Below are positions 16,765 through 25,600 of a DNA stretch of 64,000 bases, in pieces. Each line of letters starts with the position of its first letter. Position 1 is the first letter of the stretch. Origin of the DNA: CATQHS01 sp963422655 (GTDB lineage: Bacteria; Actinomycetota; Acidimicrobiia; Acidimicrobiales; Aldehydirespiratoraceae); assembly GCA_963422655.1 (NCBI GenBank), contig OY730440.1:186001-250000 (forward strand), read 5' to 3'. Made by a program: the position numbers and the translations under genes. The notes below the pieces were generated by a model. The model worked only from the letters and a program-made list of their open reading frames with translations. It made no database searches and was not told the origin of the DNA.

Positions 16765-17427
16765 GTCCATGAGAGCAGTTCTGGCCGCAGCGGCGGCCGG
16801 CGGAAGCGGTCGGCGGCTGCGGAAGGTCACGCTCATGCGAGGCGGGGCCTTGACCACTTTGGGCACGCAATGCTCCCATTGGTGCTGGCAGGCTCCGCCC
16901 ATCACCAGCAGATCTCCGGAGGCGAGAAGCAATGATCGGGATCGGCCTCCACCTTCGGGTCGCAGAGCGAAGCGCCGGGGGCCGCCCAACGAGACGATGG
17001 CGACCACGGGGTGCACGACACCGGATGGCCGGGTGGTTCGGTCCATACGGTCGCGGTGCCATGCTACCGAGTCTCGGCCGTCCCGGTAGTAGTTGACCCA
17101 TACCGAGTCGACGATCTCGGAGTAGTACCGGCTCAGGACACTGGCCATTTCGCCTATAACGGCTGGTGTGCCGGGTGATCCCAGTGAGCAAGCGGCACCG
17201 AGCCGGGGTTCGTCGACAATGCGTCCGTACATGGGTCGGCGGGCCGATCGCCACCGGAGCCGGCTGGCCAGTTCGACCAGCAGCTCGTCGCTGCCTTGGA
17301 GCCATCTGCGGCCCACGTCGATCCAGCTCGTACGGTCGAGCCAGTCGCGGGTGATCACGGCCCGCGGTTCGACACGGGGCTGTCCCTGAGCAAAAAGGTC
17401 GGTCTGATAGGTTCCGAGATCTGCCAC
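16762..17427 (-). CDS. AlkB-like 2-oxoglutarate/Fe(II) dioxygenase
   Basis: Member of the AlkB family, which removes methyl lesions from nucleic acid bases by oxidative demethylation. The Fe(II) ligands are visible as HRD (His124, Asp126) and a distal histidine in QWEHCVPK (His186); the 2-oxoglutarate-binding arginines are in PPRMSVTFR (Arg197, Arg203). VNYYRDGRDSVAWH and LLLASGDLLVMGG are family landmarks. At 221 residues it resembles ALKBH2-type bacterial proteins. The GTG start is chosen because TAACCT lies 6 nt upstream. It is divergent from the MBOAT gene, with which it shares a short intergenic region. Confidence 0.88.
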   Translation of the reverse strand: MADLGTYQTDLFAQGQPRVEPRAVITRDWLDRTSWIDVGRRWLQGSDELLVELASRLRWRSARRPMYGRIVDEPRLGAACSLGSPGTPAVIGEMASVLSRYYSEIVDSVWVNYYRDGRDSVAWHRDRMDRTTRPSGVVHPVVAIVSLGGPRRFALRPEGGGRSRSLLLASGDLLVMGGACQHQWEHCVPKVVKAPPRMSVTFRSRRPLPPAAAAARTALMD

Positions 17428-17433
17428 TCCTGT

Positions 17434-17439
17434 AGGTTA
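17434..17439 (-). promoter_or_regulatory. Putative leaderless -10 element of the AlkB-like gene
   Basis: On the minus strand TAACCT ends 6 nt before the GTG start at 17427. No Shine-Dalgarno sequence fits the intervening ACAGGA at usable spacing. Confidence 0.5.
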
Positions 17440-17485
17440 TCCGAACAAATGTTTGGATGATCTGAAAGGACCGAGTCCCGGGCCA

Positions 17486-18994
17486 GTGCTGTTTCCGACG
17501 TTCACGTTCGCAGCGTTCTTTGCGGTGGTTCTGCCTGCGAGTTGGGCTCTGCGTAGCAAGCCCAGGGCTTGGAAACTGTTCATGCTGGCCGCTTCGTACT
17601 GGTTCTACGCGGTATGGGATGCCCGTTTCGTGCTGCTGCTGGCCGGCATGACACTGGGCAACAAAGCGGCAGCGGCAGCCAACGCTCGCGCCGGTGACCC
17701 GATGATCAAGCGCGTGCTGGTCGGCGCGGCGGTGGCGCTGGATCTGGGGGTGCTGGCCTTCTTCAAGTACTACGACTTCTTCACCGACAGCTTGGAACGC
17801 AATATCGGCATCTCCAGCCCCGCCCTCGACATCGTCTTACCGATCGGGATCTCTTTTTTCACCTTCCAGGCCATCAGCTACGTCGTCGATGTCCATCGCG
17901 GCCAGACCCCACCGGCACCGATGCTCGACTTTGCCGTTTACCTTTCGTTCTTCCCCCAACTGGTGGCCGGTCCCATAGTGCGGGCCTCGGAGTTCCTGCC
18001 CGAGTTGGCTGCGGAGCGAAGACCTGATCAGGTCGAGGCGGGGCGGGCAGTGCAGTTGATCGGCCGTGGTTTGTTCAAGAAGGTAGTCATTTCCGACTTC
18101 TTGGCCCGAGCCATTGTCGATGATGCCTTCGGCACGCCGACCGAGTACGGCGCCGTCGATATGCTCTTCGGAATATACGGCTACGCGGTACAGATCTATG
18201 CCGACTTCTCGGGTTACACCGACATGGCCATCGGCCTGGCGCTGCTACTGGGTTTCCGGTTCCCTCAGAACTTCGATCGTCCCTATGCCGCTACTTCTAT
18301 CCAGGACTTCTGGAGGCGCTGGCACATGACTTTGTCCCGTTGGCTGCGGGACTATCTCTACTTTCCGCTCGGCGGTAACCGCAAAGGTCGTTTCGGCACC
18401 TATCGAAATCTCTTGCTTACTATGACTCTGGGTGGGTTGTGGCATGGGGCGGCCGGAGTGTTCATCATGTGGGGCCTCTATCAGGGCGCCGGTCTCGCTG
18501 CGGAGCGCCTCGTCGCCGATGCCCGGGGGCAGCGGGACCGGCCGGTGAGAATCCGCGATGTCCGGCTCGAGAAACTGGCCCGGCTCCATGTCGGGCTCAC
18601 AACCAGGCCGTGGCGGGAGGACCCGAGTTCGCCGACGCCGTTCACAGCCATTCAGGTCCACCGACTCTGGCTGGGCCGGCTCGTCACGTTCCATTTCGTG
18701 TGCGGGGGATGGGTTCTGTTCAACAGTGACACCCTGGGCCAAGCCGGTGAGGTATACGGGCGGCTCATCGGGGGATGGGGTATGGGGCCGGAGTTGCTGA
18801 ACCCGCTGATCCTGGTGGCCATCGTGGGTTCGATCATGGCCCAGTTCATCCCGCCGTTGCTGGCCCGCCAGTGTTCGGTGGCGATGGCGTCGGCCCCGCT
18901 GGGAGTAACCGCGGTGGGTTTCGCTGTCTGGATCATGATCGTAGTGGCGCTCGGCCCCGAAGGGGTGTCAGAGTTCATCTATTTCCAGTTCTGA
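17486..18994 (+). CDS. MBOAT-family membrane O-acyltransferase (AlgI-like)
   Basis: Polytopic membrane acyltransferase that moves acetyl or other acyl groups across the membrane onto extracellular glycans. It opens with LFPTFTFAAFFAVVLPASW, the usual first helix of AlgI-type proteins, which is why I place the start at the GTG at 17486 rather than the TTG at 17453. Signatures are LPIGISFFTFQAISYVVDV, YLSFFPQLVAGPIVR, YADFSGYTDMAIGLALLLGF, FWRRWHMTLSRWLRDYLY and the catalytic histidine in GGLWHGAAGVFIMWG. About ten hydrophobic segments are visible. An SGNH-hydrolase-like gene follows 57 bp later, the usual two-gene O-acylation arrangement. Confidence 0.9.
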   Translation: MLFPTFTFAAFFAVVLPASWALRSKPRAWKLFMLAASYWFYAVWDARFVLLLAGMTLGNKAAAAANARAGDPMIKRVLVGAAVALDLGVLAFFKYYDFFTDSLERNIGISSPALDIVLPIGISFFTFQAISYVVDVHRGQTPPAPMLDFAVYLSFFPQLVAGPIVRASEFLPELAAERRPDQVEAGRAVQLIGRGLFKKVVISDFLARAIVDDAFGTPTEYGAVDMLFGIYGYAVQIYADFSGYTDMAIGLALLLGFRFPQNFDRPYAATSIQDFWRRWHMTLSRWLRDYLYFPLGGNRKGRFGTYRNLLLTMTLGGLWHGAAGVFIMWGLYQGAGLAAERLVADARGQRDRPVRIRDVRLEKLARLHVGLTTRPWREDPSSPTPFTAIQVHRLWLGRLVTFHFVCGGWVLFNSDTLGQAGEVYGRLIGGWGMGPELLNPLILVAIVGSIMAQFIPPLLARQCSVAMASAPLGVTAVGFAVWIMIVVALGPEGVSEFIYFQF

Positions 18995-19051
18995 CCAGCC
19001 ACCGTTGAGCCCCTGCCCTTTTGGACGAACTGATTCAACCAACTTTGGACA

Positions 19052-20341
19052 ATGAAGATCACCGAAGCCCTCGAGCGGGCCGCTCGCCATCCCGTTCACC
19101 TGGCCACAGACCGTACCGAAGAGCATTATCGAGCTATTCGGGAACGCGATCTCGTCCCACCGACCACGAAGGTCACCACTATGCTGGTCGCGGCTTTGAC
19201 CTGCTTGGCTCTGGCGGCCCTGCTGGTGAGCGGAAAGCTGGTAGACATCGCCGAGCGGCAGCCGTTGGGGGAGAGAAGGAACCTGTGGGTGGTCGGGGCC
19301 TCCAACCTGGATCGGGCGTCGAACTACCTATCTCTCAATCGGCCTTACGACTTCATACTCAAGATTCGTGGCGCTGGTACCGGCGCTGGTCAGCAGATCG
19401 ACTCGATCGAGGCCGTGGCGGTGGCTGTCGGCATAGAGCTGGGCAGAGAACCGAGTTCCGGCATAACCCCTCGAACCGGTGAATCCACCGGGGGTGGGGC
19501 TGCGGGCCCATCTCAACAGGTTGTCACACCAGCCCCCGTTCCAGGCCCGGTTGCTGTGGAGCCGGGCGTAAGAGTCGAAGCGCCCTCGACGGTACCGGTC
19601 CGGGATCCGACCACTACCGATCCGGGATCCCCTACCACTGTCAATGTGGGGCCGAGCTCTCCGAAACCGGTCCTGAAGCCGCCGCCTCTCGGCCGAACGG
19701 TCACGCCGCAGATGCCGTTGCGAGTCTATGTGGCCGGTGACAGCCAGGCCACGTTCCTGGGCCAGACTCTGACCACTCGTGCCGGTGACCTCTTCGATAT
19801 CACCAAGGCCGATCGTATCTCCACCAGCCTGGCCCGCCCTGATTACTTCAACTGGCCGGCTGAGGTGATCGACGTGGTCGCCACTGACGACCCCGAGTTC
19901 GTCGTTTTCTTCTTGGGGTCGAACGACTGGCAGGACATGCGGTCGGGCGATGATCGGCGTCTCGTCCGTGGTACAGAGGAATGGCGTAAGGAGTGGTCCT
20001 GGCGTCTGTTCATCACCTTTGAGCTACTGGTCGCCGAGCACCGTCATGTGGTTTGGGTGAGTCAGCCTCCCATGCGGGACGGAACCTTCAACGAAGGGGG
20101 GATGGTCATGAACGAGATCGCCCGAGAAGTGATTGCAAACCGAGACGATGTGACGATGATCGACATTTGGGAGATGTTCGGTGGGGACGGGGAGTACCGG
20201 GAACGGGTCATCGGTCCTGACGGCACCGAAGCCCGGGCTCGGGCCGATGACGGAGTTCACCTGCGCCGTCGAGCGGCGGGTTGGGTGGCCGATCTCGTCA
20301 TCGACACCGCCAGCCGGCAGTGGGACCTGCGGTACGACTGA
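19052..20341 (+). CDS. Membrane-anchored SGNH/GDSL-type hydrolase (DUF459-like)
   Basis: Probable partner of the preceding MBOAT protein, taking the acyl group to an external glycan. One transmembrane helix (~43-63, TMLVAALTCLALAALLV) follows a short cytoplasmic N terminus. A proline/threonine-rich linker (~140-220) suggests an extracytoplasmic spacer. The SGNH domain shows the block I serine in VAGDSQATF (Ser231), block III GSNDWQDM and the terminal Asp-x-x-His in DDGVHLRRRAAGW (~400-403), a complete catalytic set. The exact substrate is unknown; a cell-wall polysaccharide or glycolipid is plausible from the MBOAT pairing. Confidence 0.82.
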   Translation: MKITEALERAARHPVHLATDRTEEHYRAIRERDLVPPTTKVTTMLVAALTCLALAALLVSGKLVDIAERQPLGERRNLWVVGASNLDRASNYLSLNRPYDFILKIRGAGTGAGQQIDSIEAVAVAVGIELGREPSSGITPRTGESTGGGAAGPSQQVVTPAPVPGPVAVEPGVRVEAPSTVPVRDPTTTDPGSPTTVNVGPSSPKPVLKPPPLGRTVTPQMPLRVYVAGDSQATFLGQTLTTRAGDLFDITKADRISTSLARPDYFNWPAEVIDVVATDDPEFVVFFLGSNDWQDMRSGDDRRLVRGTEEWRKEWSWRLFITFELLVAEHRHVVWVSQPPMRDGTFNEGGMVMNEIAREVIANRDDVTMIDIWEMFGGDGEYRERVIGPDGTEARARADDGVHLRRRAAGWVADLVIDTASRQWDLRYD

Positions 20342-20415
20342 GCCGCTCGCGACGGCGCCGACGGCTTCGGCCCGGTCTGAAAACCCAGATCGACGGCTAC
20401 GGGTGCGGGTAGGCG

Positions 20416-20964
20416 TCAGTTGTCTGACGGACTGCGAGGGTAGAGGCGAAGGCGACGGATGGCCCCGGTCTGGCGACCCAGCACCGTGGTCCACAGCTCT
20501 TGGGGATCCGGCACGAACGGATCGGTGACGGCATGGTTGAGCACGAGCCAGGCGTTCTCGGCCAGCTCACTCTCGAGTTGGTTGGGAGCCCAGGCCGCGT
20601 ATCCGGCGAACAGTCGGATCCGATCGAGTCCGCCGACTTGCTCCGGGCTCGTCTCCAAGTCGAGGGTGCCGATGTTGCCGATGACTTGTGACCAGTTGTC
20701 ATCGGCGTCGTCGAGGGCCACTGACGCCAGTGCGATCACCGAAGACGGGCTCACCGGCCCACCGACGAAAACGACTTTGGGATCGGCTGCGAAGTGGGCA
20801 CACTCGTCGATGGTGCCCTGTACGGGAAGTCGGCTGGGTCGGTTGATCACCACACCGAGAGCGCCATCGTCGGAGTGCTCGAGCATCAAGAGCACGGTCT
20901 GGTTGAACTTGGGGTCAAGCAGTGAGGGTGCTGCCACCAAGAGCTTGCCTCGCACCGAATCCAT
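20416..20964 (-). CDS. YqgE/AlgH family protein (UPF0301)
   Basis: Conserved bacterial family of unclear biochemical role, linked in pseudomonads to alginate regulation (AlgH). The 182-residue protein begins with the family hallmark GKLLVAAPSLLDPKFNQTVLLMLEHSD and continues GALGVVINRPS, VFVGGPVSPSSVIAL, RLFAGYAAWAPNQLESEL and ENAWLVLN. There is no signal peptide, so it is expected in the cytoplasm. It is convergent with the SGNH gene and divergent from thiD. Confidence 0.9.
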   Translation of the reverse strand: MDSVRGKLLVAAPSLLDPKFNQTVLLMLEHSDDGALGVVINRPSRLPVQGTIDECAHFAADPKVVFVGGPVSPSSVIALASVALDDADDNWSQVIGNIGTLDLETSPEQVGGLDRIRLFAGYAAWAPNQLESELAENAWLVLNHAVTDPFVPDPQELWTTVLGRQTGAIRRLRLYPRSPSDN

Positions 20965-21032
20965 GGGTTGAGTCTTCCACGGCCAAACGTCGATGAGGTA
21001 CCGATGGAGCTAATTATGGCACGATTCTGTTC

Positions 21033-21839
21033 ATGGTAATACTCAGAGCTGCGCTCACGATTGCGGCGTCGGATCCGTTGGGCGGGGCCGGCATCCAGGC
21101 CGATCTGGCTACCTTCGCCGCCTTGGGCGTCCACGGCACCAGCGCGGTGACGGCGGTGACAGCTCAGTCGCTCACCACAGTGACAGCTCTGGAGCCGGTC
21201 GCTCTTGATGTGGTGGCAGCTCAGATCGACGAAGTAGCCGCCACGTTCGACATTGTGGCAGTCAAAACGGGATTGCTGCTCCGAGCCGAGGTGATCGAAC
21301 TGGTGGCGGCTCGGGTAGATGACGGGGTGCTGCCGGCCCCAGTGGTTGACCCGGTGATGGTGGACGGCAGGGGAAATCGTTTCGTGGACACCACCGTGGT
21401 GACGGCCTACCGAGAGACGCTGTTTCCGCGGGCTCGGATCATAACGCCCAACCGGGTGGAAGCCGAGTTGCTGGTGAGTGCGGAGTTGCCTGATTCGGCG
21501 TCGGTAGTAGGCCGGATCGACGCTTTTCAGGCACTGGGGACCGATGTCGTGGTGACCGGCGGCGGTTTCGAAGGGCCTCCCGATGATGTGATCATCACCG
21601 AAGCCGGGGCTCGAGTGTTTCCCGGTCAGCGTATCCACACTGCCAACGTGCGGGGGAGTGGTTGCACGTTCGCGGCGGCAACGGCGGGCGCCATAGCTTG
21701 CGGCCATGGTGTGATCAATTCAGTGGCTGTGGCCCGCGACTTCGTACGAAGGGCGATCAAGGTGTCGGCTGGTTGGGAGGTAGGCGGGCCCGGACCGATA
21801 GCTCATGTGGTGGTTGGCAGAGATATCGATGAAGGGTAA
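21033..21839 (+). CDS. thiD: HMP / HMP-phosphate kinase (ThiD family)
   Basis: Ribokinase-fold kinase that phosphorylates hydroxymethylpyrimidine (and its phosphate) for thiamin synthesis or salvage. ThiD features are TIAASDPLGGAGIQADL at the N terminus, GVHGTSAVTAVTAQ, VKTGLL, PVVDPVMVDGRGN, ITPNRVEAELL and the anion-hole/catalytic segment RGSGCTFAAA. At 268 residues it is the single-domain form with no fused ThiE or TenA. No other thiamin gene or TPP riboswitch is visible nearby. Its last 37 bp overlap the 3' end of the convergent DUF1330-like gene. A close pyridoxal-kinase-type function cannot be ruled out. Confidence 0.87.
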   Translation: MVILRAALTIAASDPLGGAGIQADLATFAALGVHGTSAVTAVTAQSLTTVTALEPVALDVVAAQIDEVAATFDIVAVKTGLLLRAEVIELVAARVDDGVLPAPVVDPVMVDGRGNRFVDTTVVTAYRETLFPRARIITPNRVEAELLVSAELPDSASVVGRIDAFQALGTDVVVTGGGFEGPPDDVIITEAGARVFPGQRIHTANVRGSGCTFAAATAGAIACGHGVINSVAVARDFVRRAIKVSAGWEVGGPGPIAHVVVGRDIDEG

Positions 21840-22213
21840 AAGGTCTGAGGTTCAGTCTTGGGCTTTGACAATGGAAGGGGGATGACATCGACGGGGTCGT
21901 GCTCCTGTACATCATGAGACCGGGAATCAGTGATCAGAGACCGGGTTAGGACTCGGACCGCTATCTTGTCGAGATCATTTCGAAGAGGATCGCGTAAGTA
22001 ACCTTCTACGGCAGCTCCATCGGGAAATGACAGAACAAGTATAGTATCAGGTTTGTTCAGGCCCGTCTCAATTTCGTTGATCCGACGTTCTAGTATACCT
22101 CGGTGACGGGGTAGGAGTTCCAGGAGTCGCCGGATATAATCCTCGAACCGCGGCTGTGCACCGCTACGCCACAGTTGCAACGTAATCTTGATACGTACTT
22201 GGGGATCATTCAT
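21803..22213 (-). CDS. DUF1330-like small protein beside the CRISPR trailer
   Basis: A 136-residue protein whose central part (YIRRLLELLPRHRGILERRI, then TILVLSFPDGAAVEGYLRDP) resembles the DUF1330 dimeric alpha/beta-barrel fold; no catalytic function can be assigned. The last ~30 residues are proline-rich and look unstructured. The DNA is less GC-rich than the upstream housekeeping genes, so it may belong to the CRISPR-side segment. It overlaps thiD tail-to-tail. It is on the same strand as array transcription, so read-through from the CRISPR array could reach it. Family assignment is tentative. Confidence 0.6.
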   Translation of the reverse strand: MNDPQVRIKITLQLWRSGAQPRFEDYIRRLLELLPRHRGILERRINEIETGLNKPDTILVLSFPDGAAVEGYLRDPLRNDLDKIAVRVLTRSLITDSRSHDVQEHDPVDVIPLPLSKPKTEPQTFYPSSISLPTTT

Positions 22214-22277
22214 GGCCTCAACAGTACAGCCGGAAGGCCGATAACCAGTTGACCAGTGTCTGATCTTTCGAATCTCA

Positions 22278-22293
22278 AATCAATCCCCCGAAG
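22278..22293 (-). repeat. Truncated CRISPR repeat at the trailer end
   Basis: Sixteen bases identical to the right-hand part of the CRISPR repeat (AATCAATCCCCCGAAG), followed by 29 bp that would be the matching spacer and then the first complete repeat at 22323. This is the decayed oldest repeat. It ends in G like most of the array, unlike the nine repeats next to it. Confidence 0.75.
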
Positions 22294-22392
22294 CCTACGA
22301 TCGGCCTCGTCTATCGCTGAGTGCTTCAATGGAGGGGGGATTAATCAATCCCCCGAATCTCTACGGCCTGACCTGCTTTCTTCGGGGTTAGT

Positions 22393-22680
22393 GCTTCAAT
22401 GGAGGGGGGATTAATCAATCCCCCGAATGTCCCGTTGCTGTACCTCGACGGGGACGGCCACTCGCTTCAATGGAGGGGGGATTAATCAATCCCCCGAATG
22501 TATTCTGCCAGGATGACCTATAGGTCAAGCCACTAAGCTTCAATGGAGGGGGGATTAATCAATCCCCCGAATGTCCCGTTGCTGTACCTCGACGGGGACG
22601 GCCACTCGCTTCAATGGAGGGGGGATTAATCAATCCCCCGAATGTATTCTGCCAGGATGACCTATAGGTCAAGCCACTAA
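22393..22680 (-). repeat. Exact 144-bp tandem duplication of two repeat-spacer units
   Basis: Bases 22393-22536 and 22537-22680 are identical and each contains two repeats and the same two spacers (22429-22463 and 22500-22536 in the first copy). It lies among the oldest spacers and reflects recombination or slippage between repeats rather than new acquisition. Confidence 0.9.
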
Positions 22681-25600
22681 GCTTCAATGGAGGGGGGATT
22701 AATCAATCCCCCGAATCTCGGCCCGCTTGCGGGCGGCGGGGTTTCCGACTCCAGCTTCAATGGAGGGGGGATTAATCAATCCCCCGAATTCCAGAGTTGG
22801 CTAGTAGACCATGGGCCACGACTTTGCTTCAATGGAGGGGGGATTAATCAATCCCCCGAATGACCGCTCCCACCGGGAATTCGTCCAATCCTCGAAGGCT
22901 TCAATGGAGGGGGGATTAATCAATCCCCCGAATCTACACCAATGGACACTATACGAGTCCCGTGATGGTGGCTTCAATGGAGGGGGGATTAATCAATCCC
23001 CCGAAGGCAACCTCAGCAGCCTCACGCGTCATCTATCACCTCGCTTCAATGGAGGGGGGATTAATCAATCCCCCGAAGGTACACGACTGGGGTGTTGCCG
23101 ATGACGAGGTTGTTGCTTCAATGGAGGGGGGATTAATCAATCCCCCGAAGGCGCTTCCCCGCTACTTACCTTGGACACTGTAGCCTGCTTCAATGGAGGG
23201 GGGATTAATCAATCCCCCGAAGGTCGAACCATTCTCCGAGTTTGAGACCATTGACCAGCTTCAATGGAGGGGGGATTAATCAATCCCCCGAAGGCATACG
23301 CTGGCTGGTGCGCTGGCTTGTGCTACCGCTTCAATGGAGGGGGGATTAATCAATCCCCCGAAGGGCTGATGTTCCCGGACGGTAGAATAGTCAGATAGCG
23401 CTTCAATGGAGGGGGGATTAATCAATCCCCCGAAGAACCTAGTACAAGCCAACACCAAATCCGAAGTGTTGGCTTCAATGGAGAGGGGATTAATCAATCC
23501 CCCGAAGTCAATAACAGGCGGCTTACGACGCCGCCGCCAACGCTGCTTCAATGGAGGGGGGATTAATCAATCCCCCGAAGCGGTCGATCAGATCAGAAGC
23601 CTATGACAGTTTTGGGCTTCAATGGAGGGGGGATTAATCAATCCCCCGAAGTGGTAAGCCTACCGCCAGCTACCGTGGATAGGCTTGCTTCAATGGAGGG
23701 GGGATTAATCAATCCCCCGAAGTCATGTCACAGGTAGGACGATCTGCAACGCTTGCATGCTTCAATGGAGGGGGGATTAATCAATCCCCCGAAGTCACCG
23801 ATTAAATCGATCGGTCTGACGAGCCCCAGAGCTTCAATGGAGGGGGGATTAATCAATCCCCCGAAGACACTCAGCCGGTCCTTTCGGGGGTCGGTGATAG
23901 TGCTTCAATGGAGGGGGGATTAATCAATCCCCCGAAGGCCAATCTGAGTCACAAACAGTTTGGCTTCTATCTGCTTCAATGGAGGGGGGATTAATCAATC
24001 CCCCGAAGGTCGCCGGGCTCGACGGCGACTGGGCCAGAATCGGGCTTCAATGGAGGGGGGATTAATCAATCCCCCGAAGTCGTCACGAACCGCAAATATC
24101 AGGGTCTTCTGATCTTGCTTCAATGGAGGGGGGATTAATCAATCCCCCGAAGCGGCGGGCGACATCGAGATGTCGTAGTCTGGTCGCCAGCTTCAATGGA
24201 GGGGGGATTAATCAATCCCCCGAAGCGTCCTAAACCTCCGATTATCCGGACCGCTCCGACTGCTTCAATGGAGGGGGGATTAATCAATCCCCCGAAGGTG
24301 GTGGTAGAGTGTTCACGTCCTGATGGCTGGTAGCTTCAATGGAGGGGGGATTAATCAATCCCCCGAAGGGGACTCGGAGAGTATGAGACGAGGTTCCTGA
24401 TGGGGCTTCAATGGAGGGGGGATTAATCAATCCCCCGAAGCCAAAAACACCGATATTAAACAACACCGGCGAATTAGCTTCAATGGAGGGGGGATTAATC
24501 AATCCCCCGAAGCTAACAAAACATGTTAACCACACCTAACATTTTTTGTGCTTCAATGGAGGGGGGATTAATCAATCCCCCGAAGAAGTGGACCGATCAG
24601 ATAGTGCATGTCAGGTGGATCGCTTCAATGGAGGGGGGATTAATCAATCCCCCGAAGGCGGACCATAACCGTGCCCGCCAACTCCAGGAGCAAGCTTCAA
24701 TGGAGGGGGGATTAATCAATCCCCCGAAGTAGCTGTGGCACGAGCCCAGCTGACCCGACCGGGCGCGCTTCAATGGAGGGGGGATTAATCAATCCCCCGA
24801 AGCCGGCTACCAAGCCTGCCAACAAACCGCTCCAGCAGCTTCAATGGAGGGGGGATTAATCAATCCCCCGAAGACTAGAGGTGACGCCGTGACCTACTAT
24901 GCCAGAATGGCTTCAATGGAGGGGGGATTAATCAATCCCCCGAACGAAGTCGGACGACTGATCCGGGAGTGGCGCCGGGTGCTTCAATGGAGGGGGGATT
25001 AATCAATCCCCCGAACCTACGTGGGAATGGGAAAACACCTACGTAGAAGACGTGCTTCAATGGAGGGGGGATTAATCAATCCCCCGAACTCCGCCGAGGA
25101 CGCCGAGCAGTGCGCAGATCCCCTGCTTCAATGGAGGGGGGATTAATCAATCCCCCGAAGACGTCACACAAGACCATACGCCGGTGTGTTTGGGGCTTCA
25201 ATGGAGGGGGGATTAATCAATCCCCCGAATGCCATTCTGCGGCACGGCCCTCTGAGGCGACTTTCGGCTTCAATGGAGGGGGGATTAATCAATCCCCCGA
25301 AGCAGTATTAGCGAACGGCGCATCCACGGCCAGTGTGGCGCTTCAATGGAGGGGGGATTAATCAATCCCCCGAAGTGGGCAACTTCCGACGAAGTGGGGC
25401 GGGTGAGTGCGGCTTCAATGGAGGGGGGATTAATCAATCCCCCGAAGTAGCCTGAAGAGCCTAGAGGAGGCACAATGAGTAGAGCTTCAATGGAGGGGGG
25501 ATTAATCAATCCCCCGAAGCTTCCCATTTTCTCTGAAATACTGATTGACATCACCGCTTCAATGGAGGGGGGATTAATCAATCCCCCGAAGCGAACGTGA

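Noticed and set aside
17453..17485. TTG start for the MBOAT gene
   Set aside because: It adds eleven polar residues before the hydrophobic segment that normally opens AlgI-type proteins.
20342..20415. Terminator between the convergent SGNH and yqgE genes
   Set aside because: Only a 3-bp GGC-TTCG-GCC hairpin is clear; too weak to annotate.
21001..21032. Leaderless promoter for thiD
   Set aside because: Several AT-rich hexamers lie upstream but none is TAnnnT at 6-7 nt from the ATG, so I did not list one.
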